Assembly (NCBI RefSeq): GCF_010548305.1
Contig: NZ_JAAGLV010000027.1
Location: 1 to 64,000 of the forward strand
Direction: 5' to 3'
Source: Streptomyces sp. SID13031
GTDB taxonomy: Bacteria; Actinomycetota; Actinomycetes; Propionibacteriales; Kribbellaceae
DNA length: 64,000 nt
Of the stretch, positions 38,219-47,500 are shown one piece after another. Position 1 is the stretch's first letter, and the number at the start of each line of letters is the position of its first letter. The notes under the pieces are model-generated. The model searched no databases and had not been told where the DNA came from. It worked only from the letters and a program-made list of their open reading frames with translations. The translations under genes were made by a program, and so were the position numbers.

Positions 38219-38980
38219 GTGAGCATCGGCAGCGAGCTCACGGCAGCCCGCGAACGGGCTGACATGACGATCGAGCAGCTGAGTGCGTCGACCCGGATCA
38301 GATCCGGGCTGCTCACCGCCATGGAGGCCGACGACTTCACCCGCTGCGGCGGCAACTTCTACGCCCGCGGCCACATTCGGTCGATCGCGCGCGTGGTCAA
38401 GGCCGACCCCGAAGCCCTGCTGGCGAAGTTCGACGAGACGCACCCGGCCCCGCAACCGGACCGAGTACGCCGCGAGGAGCGGGCGAACTCCAAGCGCCCG
38501 ACCCTGCACCCGGCCCGCCCGCGCTGGGCGGTCGTCCTGGGCGCGATCCTGGTCGGCCTGATGGGCTGGGGCATGGTCCGCCTGTTCACCCTCCCCAGCG
38601 ATGTCGAGGCCAACGCCTCGAAGAGCACCCCGACGGTCGCCGTCACCACCCCGGCCCCCAAACCGACGGCCAAGCCGCCCGTGAAGCCCACCACCCCGGT
38701 GAAGCCCACGACGCCGGCCGCCCCCCTCCGCACCAAACTCACCCTCACCGCCCGCGGCGACGGCTCCTACGTCACCATCCGCAACTCCAAGGGCATCAGA
38801 CTCTTCCAGGGCGTCCTGGGCCCCGGCTCCACCCAAACCATCAAGTACTCCGGCGAAATCAGAGTCACCCTCGAAAACGGCAGCAACATCACCGTCTTCA
38901 TCAACGACACCAAAGCCACCCCACCCGCCAAACGCTTCACAATCCTCCCCACCGGCAAAATAGCCACCCCCGAGGACTAG
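38219..38980 (+). CDS. RodZ-like HTH membrane protein (HTH_25/DUF4115)
   Basis: A 253-residue protein. An XRE-like HTH_25 domain covers residues about 3-75 (GSELTAARERADMTIEQLS; NFYARGHIRSIARVV). A single membrane helix follows (WAVVLGAILVGLMGWGMV), then a Pro/Thr/Lys-rich linker and a DUF4115 beta domain (GDGSYVTIRNSKG; VTLENGSNITVFIN). This is the RodZ layout of cytoskeletal membrane proteins. GTG 38219 follows GGAGAGAGG. The last third uses almost only C in third positions, unlike the genes that follow. Confidence 0.85.
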   Translation: MSIGSELTAARERADMTIEQLSASTRIRSGLLTAMEADDFTRCGGNFYARGHIRSIARVVKADPEALLAKFDETHPAPQPDRVRREERANSKRPTLHPARPRWAVVLGAILVGLMGWGMVRLFTLPSDVEANASKSTPTVAVTTPAPKPTAKPPVKPTTPVKPTTPAAPLRTKLTLTARGDGSYVTIRNSKGIRLFQGVLGPGSTQTIKYSGEIRVTLENGSNITVFINDTKATPPAKRFTILPTGKIATPED

Positions 38981-39030
38981 CAGCCCTGGGCGCCACCCCG
39001 ACGGACTCCTCACCGGCGCTACCCACCAAG

Positions 39031-39180
39031 CACTGTCCCGGAGAACCACTCCGGGCTCTGTCCGGCAGGACGACTCCGGGCTCTGTCCCGGAGAACCACC
39101 CCGGGTTCCGTCCCGCAGGACTACCCCGGGTTCCGTCCCGGAGAGCCACCCCAGGGCTCCGTCCCGCAGGACCACCCGGG
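39031..39180. repeat. Tandem array of six 25-bp units
   Basis: Units start at 39031, 39056, 39081, 39106, 39131 and 39157; lengths are 25,25,25,25,26,24. Each ends in CYCCGGG or close to it. Units alternate between CCCGGAGA and CCGCAGGA versions, giving a 50-bp higher-order period. A degenerate seventh unit follows. Confidence 0.8.
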
Positions 39181-39626
39181 CACTATCTCCCCGGGCACCA
39201 GCCCGCCGAGGGACAGCCCCCGTGCGCAAGCCCCGTGGGCACTATCCCCAGCACACGTTGCCGCCTCAGCAACCGCCGCTGGCGCGCTCGCCTTCGCCCT
39301 GCAGACCACCACGGCTGCAGTCGCCCAGGTCTGCAAGCGCACCAATCACCAGCAACTGACCACCGCGCCCGCCCCGCCTCCCGGCCCGGACCTCCTTCGC
39401 CCCACCGACGAAGCCATCCACGACAGCCTGCGAACCAGACCCACCAGGGTCTGCCTGCACCATCCGCAACTGGTGGGTCGCGCGGGATGCACCGCCTGCC
39501 GGTGCTCCTGGGCGCCACGTCCGTGGGCGCTGCGCGGTCACCAGCCGCCGGGCGTTGCGTGCCAGGCGCTAGCCGCCGCGTACGCGAACAAGCTGACCGC
39601 CGTACCGCGGTGCTCAGTCACGGCCG

Positions 39627-39765
39627 GGCCGGGATGGCCGCCTCCGCCCGGTGCCGGGATAGCCACCTCACTCGGGGCAGGGATGGCCGTCTCCGCCGGG
39701 GTGCCGGGATGGCCACCTCGCTCGGGTGCCTCCGCCGGGTGCTGGGATGCCGCCTCCGGACGGCG
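39627..39765. repeat. Second 25-bp-period tandem array
   Basis: About five copies of a GCCGGGATGGCCACCTCG-type unit with 24-26 bp spacing, the fifth one interrupted. The period equals that of the array at 39031, but the sequence differs. The array runs into the G/T-rich leader of rimO. Confidence 0.7.
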
Positions 39766-40050
39766 GTTGCCGCGTTCCTCGTCTGTGGGGCCGTGCGGTT
39801 TGCAGTCGGAGTTGGTGCGAGGGGTGGCGAATAGGTGGGCATTTAGGTGTTCGAGGGCTGGGAAAGGGGGCTGTTTGGGGCTGGGGTGGCTTGTTGCTTT
39901 GCTGGGTGCTGGACGGTGGTGGTGTGCCGCCTGCTGGTTGTTGTGGGGGAGAGTCGCGTTCTGGTGGGTTGTGGTGGAGCGTCAGCTCCGGGTGGGTTGG
40001 GTGGTGGTTGATTTCGAGGGGCGTTGGGGGAGGGGTCATACTCGTGGGTG

Positions 40051-41601
40051 ATGACTACGACTCCCACCACCGTCGCCCTGGTCACGCTGGGCTGTGCTCG
40101 CAACGACGTTGACTCCGAGGAACTGGCCGGCCGGCTCGAGGCTGGAGGTTTCCGGCTCGTCGACGACGCCGCTGAGGCGGACACCGTGGTGGTCAACACC
40201 TGCGGATTCGTCGAAGCTGCCAAGAAGGACTCGGTCGACACCCTGCTGGCCGCCTCCGACTATAAGGAGTCCGGCCGCACTCAGGCAGTCGTGGCCGTCG
40301 GCTGTCTGGCAGAGCGCTACGGCGAGCAGTTGGCCGAGGCGCTCCCGGAGACCGATGCCGTGCTCGGCTTCGACGACTACGCGGACATCTCCGAGAAGCT
40401 CCGCTCGATCCTCGCCGGCACCAAGCACGAGTCGCATGTCCCGCGCGACCGTCGCAAGCTTCTGCCGCTCGCTCCCGCCGACCGCGCCAACGCCCACGGC
40501 GTCTCCCTGCCCGGTCACGGCGATGCCTCCTCGGATTCCACTGCCGAGCAGGGCCTGAAGGGACGCACCGTCAAGGCGTCCGAGCTCACCATCGACGCTC
40601 CCGACCTCGCCTCAGCACCCGCCAGCGGCCCTCGCATCGTCCGTCGCCGGCTGGACGGCGGCCCGATGGCTCCGTTGAAGCTGGCATCGGGTTGCGACCG
40701 TCGGTGCGCGTTCTGCGCGATCCCGGCCTTCCGCGGCGCGTTCGTGTCCCGCCGCCCGACGGAGGTGCTCGGCGAGGCGCACTGGCTCGCCGAGAACGGC
40801 GTCCGCGAGGTCTTCCTGGTCTCGGAGAACTCCACCTCGTACGGCAAGGACCTGGGCGACCTGCGCCTGCTCGAGACGCTCGTCGCGGAGATCGCCGAGG
40901 TGCCGGGCCTGACCCGTGTGCGCGTCTCGTACCTGCAGCCCGCCGAGATGCGCCCCACTCTCATCACGGCGATGGCGTCGACTCCCGGCGTCGTCCCGTA
41001 CTTCGACCTCTCGTTCCAGCACGCATCGGGCCCGCTCCTGCGCCGGATGCGCCGCTTCGGGGACTCCGAGCGTTTCCTCGAGCTGATCGAACAGGTTCGC
41101 GCGCAGGCGCCGACGGCCGGCATCCGGAGCAACGTGATCGTCGGCTTCCCGGGCGAGACCGAGGAGGACGTGGACATTCTCTGCGACTTCCTTTCCCGCG
41201 CCGGCCTCGACGCGATCGGGGTGTTCGGCTACTCGGACGAGGACGGCACCGAGGCCGAGACGTATGACGGCAAGCTGGACGAGGACACCATCGCGGCCCG
41301 CCTCGACCGCGTCACCCGGCTCGCCGAGGACCTGACGTCGACCCGCGCCGAGGCCCGGATCGGCGAGACGGTCGAGATCCTGATCGAGTCGATCGACGGC
41401 GACACCGCCGAAGGGCGCGCCGCCCACCAGGGCCCCGAGGTCGACGGTTCGACCACGCTGACCGATCTCCCGGCGGAGCTCGCCATCGGTGATCTGGTCA
41501 TCGCCGAGGTCGTCGGCAGCGAAGGGGTTGACCTGATCGCCGCATTCGCCGCGCAGGTGCGCACCCGAGAGGGCGTTCCGGCAGCTAATCTGACCGCGTG
41601 A
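40051..41601 (+). CDS. rimO: Ribosomal protein S12 methylthiotransferase RimO
   Basis: A 516-residue radical-SAM enzyme that methylthiolates an aspartate of ribosomal protein S12. The N-terminal UPF0004 cysteines are C15, C51 and C85; the radical-SAM cluster is C215, C219, C222 (CDRRCAFC); a TRAM domain closes the protein. It has a longer insert than usual (about residues 130-200) between the UPF0004 and radical-SAM domains. ATG 40051 begins the conserved region; the GGGGGAGGGG site is 15 bases away. It overlaps pgsA by GTGA. Confidence 0.93.
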   Translation: MTTTPTTVALVTLGCARNDVDSEELAGRLEAGGFRLVDDAAEADTVVVNTCGFVEAAKKDSVDTLLAASDYKESGRTQAVVAVGCLAERYGEQLAEALPETDAVLGFDDYADISEKLRSILAGTKHESHVPRDRRKLLPLAPADRANAHGVSLPGHGDASSDSTAEQGLKGRTVKASELTIDAPDLASAPASGPRIVRRRLDGGPMAPLKLASGCDRRCAFCAIPAFRGAFVSRRPTEVLGEAHWLAENGVREVFLVSENSTSYGKDLGDLRLLETLVAEIAEVPGLTRVRVSYLQPAEMRPTLITAMASTPGVVPYFDLSFQHASGPLLRRMRRFGDSERFLELIEQVRAQAPTAGIRSNVIVGFPGETEEDVDILCDFLSRAGLDAIGVFGYSDEDGTEAETYDGKLDEDTIAARLDRVTRLAEDLTSTRAEARIGETVEILIESIDGDTAEGRAAHQGPEVDGSTTLTDLPAELAIGDLVIAEVVGSEGVDLIAAFAAQVRTREGVPAANLTA

Positions 41602-42221
41602 CGATCCCGCCGACGAACCCGGTGCCGCGCGCCGCCGCCGGTCCGCTCAGCGCGCCCAGCGCCTGGAACGCGGCGAACGCGCTGACCGTACTGCGGCTCG
41701 TCCTGGTGCCGTTGTTCGTCTGGCTGCTGCTCCGCGAAGCCGGAGGCAGCGACGGCAACCGGCTGCTCGCCACCGCCGCCTTCGTGGTCGCGATCGTCAC
41801 CGATCGTTTCGACGGCGACATCGCGCGCCGCTGGAACATGGTTACCAACTTCGGCAAGATCGCCGACCCGATCGCCGACAAGGCACTCACCGGGGCGGCG
41901 TTCATCGGCCTTTCGATCCTGGGGGACCTGCCCTGGTGGGTCACCGTTGTCGTGATGGTCCGCGAGTGGGGTGTCACCGGGCTCCGCTTCTGGGTGATCC
42001 GGCACGGCGTGATGCCGGCCAGCCGTGGCGGCAAGCTCAAGACGGTCCTGCAGGCGATCGCCCTCGGCCTCTACCTCCTTCCCTGGCACTCGGTCGCCGT
42101 CCTGCACTGGACCGCGATCGTTTTCATGGGCGCCGCCGTCATCGTCACCATCGTCACCGGCCTGGACTACGTAGGCCGGGCGCTCCGCCTCCGCGCCGCC
42201 GCGAAACGCCCCCTTCCATGA
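41598..42221 (+). CDS. pgsA: CDP-diacylglycerol-glycerol-3-phosphate 3-phosphatidyltransferase
   Basis: A 207-residue membrane enzyme making phosphatidylglycerol phosphate. The CDP-alcohol phosphotransferase motif is complete: DRFDGDIARRW, then GKIADPIAD (pattern DG..AR........G...D...D). Several membrane helices follow. The start and stop overlap rimO (GTGA) and cinA (ATGA), so the three genes form a tightly coupled unit. Confidence 0.93.
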   Translation: MTIPPTNPVPRAAAGPLSAPSAWNAANALTVLRLVLVPLFVWLLLREAGGSDGNRLLATAAFVVAIVTDRFDGDIARRWNMVTNFGKIADPIADKALTGAAFIGLSILGDLPWWVTVVVMVREWGVTGLRFWVIRHGVMPASRGGKLKTVLQAIALGLYLLPWHSVAVLHWTAIVFMGAAVIVTIVTGLDYVGRALRLRAAAKRPLP

Positions 42222-42820
42222 CCTCGGGCCACGCTCCGGCAAGCCCCGAATCCAGCATCCCCAAGGCCCTCCCCGAGCCCATCCCTGACGCCGCCCCAGC
42301 GGCTGTCATCGAGGCCACCGCCGGCACCGGTGACGAAGAGGCTCGGGAGGTGTTGCTGGGGCTGGTTGCGCGGTTGAAGGCGCGCGGGGAGACGCTGGCG
42401 ACGGCGGAGTCCCTGACAGGCGGTCTGGTGGGCGCGGCATTGACCGACGTGCCCGGCGTCTCAGCCGTCTATCGAGGCGGCGTCGTCGTCTACGCAACCG
42501 ACCTGAAGGCCACTCTGGCCGGCGTGCCGGCGGACCTCCTGGCCGATGTGGGCCCGGTTCATCCCGACACGGCCGTTGCCCTCGCCACGGGTGTCCGAGA
42601 GCGGCTCGGGGCCACTTACGGGCTTGCCACGACTGGTGTGGCCGGTCCGGACCCTCAGGCCGGTATCGAGGTCGGCACCGTCTATGTCGCAGCTGCCGGA
42701 CCGGGCGCGGTACGCGTCCGCAAGCTGGCCTTGAAAGGTGACCGGGCGGAGGTCCGGCAGGGGAGTGTGCGGGCCGTCTTGGCACTGGCTGCCGAGTTGG
42801 TAGCGGAAGAACTGGCTTGA
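42218..42820 (+). CDS. cinA: CinA C-terminal-type nicotinamide-nucleotide amidase (PncC)
   Basis: A 200-residue protein corresponding to the CinA C-terminal domain only, which deamidates nicotinamide mononucleotide in NAD recycling. Motifs: LATAESLTGGLVGAALTDVPG, FRGGVV-like YRGGVVVYATDLK, and TTGVAGPD. The first 45 residues are a low-complexity Pro/Ala/Glu extension. It overlaps pgsA (ATGA). Confidence 0.92.
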   Translation: MTSGHAPASPESSIPKALPEPIPDAAPAAVIEATAGTGDEEAREVLLGLVARLKARGETLATAESLTGGLVGAALTDVPGVSAVYRGGVVVYATDLKATLAGVPADLLADVGPVHPDTAVALATGVRERLGATYGLATTGVAGPDPQAGIEVGTVYVAAAGPGAVRVRKLALKGDRAEVRQGSVRAVLALAAELVAEELA

Positions 42821-42983
42821 TCGGGGTGTTGAGACCACCATGGGAACAGGTAGGGCAGACTGGCACGGCGCACCGAAGCTGGACATTGCGAGGAGTAGTG
42901 ACCCGGCAACGGGTACCGTTGGTCTCCACGGTCGAGCTACGGTGCGAGTAGGTTCGGTCCGACAGGCGGAAGGGAGAAACCTC

Positions 42984-43274
42984 ATGGTGCTGGTTCGTGG
43001 CCTCCTGGGCGACGTCCTGCGGCGCAAGCGGCTGCGCCAGGGGCGCACTCTGCGCGAGGTGTCCGCCGATGCTCGGGTCAGCCTCGGCTACCTGTCCGAG
43101 GTCGAGCGGGGTCAGAAGGAAGCGTCGAGCGAGCTGCTCGCGGCCATCTGCATGGCGCTGGAAGTGCCGCTGTCGACGGTCTTCGCCGAGGTGAGCGAGG
43201 ATCTGGCCCGTGAAGAGGCCCTGGTGATGGCTCATTCGGTGATCGAGCCCGAGGTCGTTGCTTCCGCCGCCTGA
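42984..43274 (+). CDS. clgR: ClgR-type XRE regulator
   Basis: A 96-residue single-domain helix-turn-helix regulator, the usual partner of pgsA-cinA in actinobacteria, where ClgR activates clp protease and stress genes. The HTH is TLREVSADARVSLGYLSEVERGQKEASSELL. The C-terminus (SVIEPEVVASAA) ends in small hydrophobic residues, as in ClgR proteins that are themselves ClpP substrates. AGGGAG precedes the ATG. It lies 163 bp after cinA, so it probably has its own promoter. Confidence 0.85.
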   Translation: MVLVRGLLGDVLRRKRLRQGRTLREVSADARVSLGYLSEVERGQKEASSELLAAICMALEVPLSTVFAEVSEDLAREEALVMAHSVIEPEVVASAA

Positions 43275-43294
43275 TACCGGCAGCCCGCGGACGG

Positions 43295-43714
43295 TCATCG
43301 TCCGCTCTCCAACCATGGGGTTCTGGTCGGCCAGACCAGCTGCAGCGTTTCGACCGGTGGGTCGCCCGGCCGCCTGAACAGGGTGTTCGCCGTGTAGAGA
43401 TGTGCTGTCGAGTCCGGCAACCGCAGCAGCCGCGGCAGGAGAAGGTCGCGGAGATCGTCTCCCTCGTCGAACCGTCGCCCGCTGAGCACCGCCTCCGCGA
43501 GTGGCTGGAGCTCGTGCGCGACGAACTCCGGATGGCAGTTGAAGGTGATGAACTCCGGATGCCCGTGCAGGCTCAGGCCGAGCGTGTAGGCATAGGCCGG
43601 ATTCCGCCCGCTGTCTCCCTCGATGAACTGGACCGTCCAGCCGTGGCGCTGGATGTTGGTCAGCAGCTGCCGCTCGTACTCGGGGTTCGTGATGCCGCCG
43701 CAGATGTCGCACAT
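43295..43714 (-). CDS. DUF4262 protein under a probable SOS box
   Basis: A 139-residue protein of the DUF4262 family: MCDICGG start with a CxxC, HGWTVQFIEGD, AYTLGLSLHGHPEF, and a central GRRFDEGDD. The function is unknown. GAGGAG lies upstream of ATG 43714, and a perfect LexA-type operator (43733-43748) lies 18 bases before the start, so it is probably induced by DNA damage. It lies downstream of lhr-nei2 on the same strand, and its own promoter region separates it from nei2. Confidence 0.85.
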   Translation of the reverse strand: MCDICGGITNPEYERQLLTNIQRHGWTVQFIEGDSGRNPAYAYTLGLSLHGHPEFITFNCHPEFVAHELQPLAEAVLSGRRFDEGDDLRDLLLPRLLRLPDSTAHLYTANTLFRRPGDPPVETLQLVWPTRTPWLESGR

Positions 43715-43732
43715 GACCGTCTCCTCTCGGAC

Positions 43733-43748
43733 TCGAACAAATGTTCGA
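43733..43748 (-). promoter_or_regulatory. SOS (LexA) box of the DUF4262 gene
   Basis: TCGAACAAATGTTCGA is a perfect dyad matching the actinobacterial LexA consensus TCGAAC-N4-GTTCGA. It is 18 bases upstream of the DUF4262 ATG, where LexA would block the promoter. A DnaA-box-like TCATCCACA lies about 45 bp further upstream. Confidence 0.85.
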
Positions 43749-43806
43749 CTCGTCAGGGAAGGTATCCGTCTTTCCGCCGGAACGGCGGTTCATCCACAGG
43801 CAGATT

Positions 43807-44592
43807 TCAGTGCTCGGGCTGGCAGGTGGGACACCAGTAGCTGACGCGCTCCCTGGGCGGCTCGCCGATCGGGGCCGTCCGGATCGTTGTCCGGCACCGC
43901 CGGCACGGCTTGCCGGGCCGCTCGAAGACGTATGAGCGCTGCCCAGGCCGGTCGACCCCGGTCGTCACCTGAGCGGCATGCCGGAGATTCGCCTTCATCA
44001 ACCGGCGACTGAGGTCGACCGCGCCGCCCAGGTCCACTGACGACACCGGCCGCCACGGATGAAGGCCGAGCAGGAAGCAGACCTCGCTCCGGTAGAAGTT
44101 TCCGATCCCGGCCAGGTTCCGCTGATCCAGCAATGCCTCGCTGATCGTCCGCTCCGGTTCGGCGGCGAGGTTGGCCAGCGCCAAGTCCCGATCGAAGGCT
44201 GGTGACAGCAGATCCGGGCCGAGGTGGCCGACCACGCTGTCTTCGGCGGAGGTCGCGACCAGGTCCAGCACCGGCAGCCGATACCCGATCGCCACCCAGT
44301 TGCCGGTCGTCAGCACAGCCCGCACCTGATGATCGGGACCGCCTTTCCACAGCTCGCCCGGCCGGTACAGATGCCAACTGCCGTCCATCCGGAAGTGACT
44401 GTGGATCGTCACGGCACTCGAGAGCCGCATCAGCAGATGCTTGCCCTTCGCAACGACCTCGAGCACCCTTTGCCCGCTGAGGTCGGTGGTCGCCAGGGTC
44501 GGCACGCGGAAGTCCGTCTGGGTCAGCTCCTGCCCACCCAGCGCTTGATCGAGCCTCTTACAAGCTCGCCAGACGGTATCTCCTTCAGGCAT
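43807..44592 (-). CDS. nei2: Fpg/Nei-family DNA glycosylase (Nei2-like)
   Basis: A 261-residue bifunctional glycosylase/AP lyase for oxidised bases. The catalytic N-terminus is MPEGDTVWRA (Pro2, Glu3), with a lysine in VVAKGKHLLM. A helix-two-turn-helix (SEALLDQRNLAGIGNFYRSE) is followed by a zinc finger (CRRC...CPTC) at the C-terminus. It starts 3 bp after the lhr stop on the same strand, so lhr-nei2 is an operon, as in mycobacteria. Confidence 0.92.
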   Translation of the reverse strand: MPEGDTVWRACKRLDQALGGQELTQTDFRVPTLATTDLSGQRVLEVVAKGKHLLMRLSSAVTIHSHFRMDGSWHLYRPGELWKGGPDHQVRAVLTTGNWVAIGYRLPVLDLVATSAEDSVVGHLGPDLLSPAFDRDLALANLAAEPERTISEALLDQRNLAGIGNFYRSEVCFLLGLHPWRPVSSVDLGGAVDLSRRLMKANLRHAAQVTTGVDRPGQRSYVFERPGKPCRRCRTTIRTAPIGEPPRERVSYWCPTCQPEH

Positions 44593-44595
44593 GGC

Positions 44596-47500
44596 TCAGG
44601 CCCGGAGCCGCAGCCCACGCGGTGTCGCATGGAACCCGGCCTTCGCCAGCGCATCCCCGAACGCCGTGTGCCGCACCTGCTCGCCATCGGCGGTCTCCAC
44701 GCTGAGCTTGCCCAGATGACCGTCCCTGATCGCCAGCGCGAGCGCATCCACGGCCGGTTGCAGCAACTCCGGATCCTCGGTGAAGCTCAACACAGTCCGC
44801 CCGCCACGCTCGACGTACACGATCAGCCGCCCATCCACGAGCATCACGAGCGCCCCGGCCTTCCGCCCCGGGCGATGTCCGCCGGCGTTCTCCCGCTCTG
44901 GCCAGGGAAGGGCGGCACCATACGGATTGGCCGGATCAGAGGCCGCCAGTACTACGGCACGCGCCGCCAGCTCCTCTTTGCTCCGGCTGCTCGACCCGGA
45001 CCCGCTCGTCGGCAACTCGGCCATCGCTCGCAGCCGATCGACCGCACCCGGCAAAGCGAACTGCGCAGCCCCGAGCCCAGCCACGAAGTACCCGCGCCGG
45101 CATCGCCCGGACTCCTCGAAAGCGCTCAGCACCTTGTAGACCGCCGCGAACCCACCTGGCGTCCGCTCGGTGATCACCGAGCCACGCGTGACGATCCCGT
45201 AGCGATCCAGCAGCGTCTCCGCTGCCGCGTGGGCGCGTCGGGTCGCGTCCTCGTTGCGTTCCGGCAGCAACGACCATCGTCCGCCGGCTGTCGGTGGACC
45301 ACTTCGCGCGGGCATCGCGGGCCGCCCTGGCCTCAGGGCCCGCCCGGGCCGTGCGCGCGGCGTAGTGCGGCGGGTCCGATGGGTGCCGCGACCGCCGCTG
45401 ACCAGGGATCTGACGGGAGCCAAGGTGTCGTTGGTCAGATGTCCGGCCCAGACGAGATCCCACAGAATGCCGACGAGGGTCTCGTCGTCGACCACTCCTG
45501 CGGTGGCACCGACGACATCGCTCAGTTGCCGGAAGAAGAACGCGCCGCCGCCCGACAACGCGTCGAGCACGGCTTGATGAGTTTCGCCGAGCTCGAAGGA
45601 TGGATCCGGATCGGGCATGGTGAGATCGCAGTTGTCCGCCAGGTGCAGCGAAACCCAGCCATCCGTGCCTGGCAGCGAACCGGACCCGGCCCACACCACT
45701 TCACCGGTCGCCGTCAGCTCGTCCAGCATCGACGGTTGATAGCCGGGCACTCGCGACGGCAACACGATCGACTCGAGCGCCGACGCGGGAACAGCACACC
45801 CCGCCAATTGTTCCACCGCGCCCAGCAGTACGTCGTATCCGCGTCCGCGGCTGCTCGTGATGCCCTGCCAGGCGGGCAGGAAGCGCGCGAGCGCGGATGG
45901 ATCGACGGGCTCGACCTCTTTGCGCAGCGCGGCGAGTGAGCGGCGGCGGAGCAGGCGCAGGATCTCGCTGTCGCACCACTCCATCGCGATCCCGCCCGGC
46001 AGGAACTCGCCCTCGACCACCCGCCCGGCCGCGGCCAGCCGGCGCAGCGCATCGGTGATCACCGCCACGCCGGTGCCGAGGTGAGTCGCCAGATCGATCG
46101 CCCGGAAGGGACCATGGGTTCGCGCATAGCGCGACACCAGATCGCCCAGCGGATCCGCGACCGGCTCGGCATGCGCCTCGGCGATGCCGGGCGGCAGCGG
46201 GACGCCGAGCGCGTCACGCAACCGCGCTACGTCCTCGACCACGGCCCATCGGTGCTCACCCGCGATCCGTACGCGGACCACTCGGCGGGCCGCGGCCAGC
46301 TCGGTCAGCCAGGCTTCGGCATCCGAGCCGTCCACGCAACGTTGTGATGCCTCGGACAACGACAGTGCGCCGATCAGGCGTAGTACGTCGAAGAGCCCTT
46401 CGCCGTCGCGAGCGCGCCGATCCTCGGCGAGGCGTTGCAGCTCGGCCTCGGTGCGTAGCACGACCTCGGCGTCGAGGAGTTCGCGCAGCTCGGTGCGGCC
46501 GAGGAGCTCGGCCAGCAGGCCTTGGTCGAGCGCCAGCGCCGCCGCGCGCTTCTCGGCGAGTGGGGTGTCACCCTCATACATGAAGGCGCCCACGTAGCCG
46601 AACAGCAGCGACTTCGCGAAGGGCGAGGCCTCGGTGGTCTCCACCTCGACGACGGAGATCCGGCGCTCCCCGATGCCGGTCAGCAGATCCTTCAGCGCTG
46701 TCAGGTCGTAGACGTCCTGCAGCACCTCGCGCAGCGTCTCCAGCACGATCGGGAACGAGCCGTACTTGCTGGCCACGCTCAACAACTGCGCCGACTTCTG
46801 CCGCTGCTGCCACAGCGGTGATCGCTTGCCCGGGTTGCGCCGGGGGAGCAGCAACGCCCGCGCCGCGCACTCCCGGAAGCGCGAGGCGAACAGCGCCGAC
46901 CCGCCGACCTCAGCGGTGACCAGATCCTCGATCTCCGCCGGATCGAACAACACCAGATCGGCACCTGGCGGCGGCTCGTCCGTCTCCGGCAGCCGCAGCA
47001 CGATGCCGTCGTCACCTGAGACCGACTGCGCATCCATGCCGTACCGCTCGCGCAGCCGGGCGGCGATCGCCAGCGCCCACGGGCCGTGCACCTGCCCGCC
47101 GTGCGGGGAGTGGATGCAGACTCGCCAGTCGCCCAACTCGTCGCGGAAGCGCTCGACCAGGATCGTGATGTCGTCCGGCACCCGCCCGGTCGCTGCGCGC
47201 TGCTCACCGAGATACGCGACCAGGTTGTTCGCGGCGTACTCGTCGAGGCCGGCGTCCCGCGCCCGCTTGATCGCCTTCGCCGGCGGCAGCGCGGCCATCG
47301 TCCGGACGAAAGCACCGGTCGCCGCTCCCAGCTCCGCCGGACGGCCGACCGCGTCGCCCTTCCAGAACGGCAGCCGCCCCGGCTGGCCGGGCGCGGGGGA
47401 GACGAGCACCCGGTCGTGGGTGATGTCCTCGATCCGCCAGCTCGACGCGCCCAGCGTGAAGACGTCGCCGACCCGCGACTCGTAGACCATCTCCTCGTCC

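Larger units (their letters stand above)
38981..40050. other. 1.07-kb repeat-rich intergenic region
   Basis: No gene can be supported with confidence. It contains two 25-bp tandem arrays (39031-39180 and 39627-39765). Between them, 39230-39560 has a frame with GC-rich third positions (for example AGALAFALQTTTAAVAQV) but no start signal or family match, perhaps a decayed gene. From about 39835 to 40040 the + strand becomes very G/T-rich, after C-rich sequence up to about 39470. Confidence 0.6.

Noticed and set aside
39031..39180. Possible CRISPR array
   Set aside because: The 25-bp units are contiguous with no unique spacers, and no cas genes are present.
39668..40039. Minus-strand frame upstream of rimO encoding a Pro/Thr/His-rich peptide
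   Set aside because: Low-complexity product of the G/T-rich + strand and the repeat array; no homology or ribosome-binding site.
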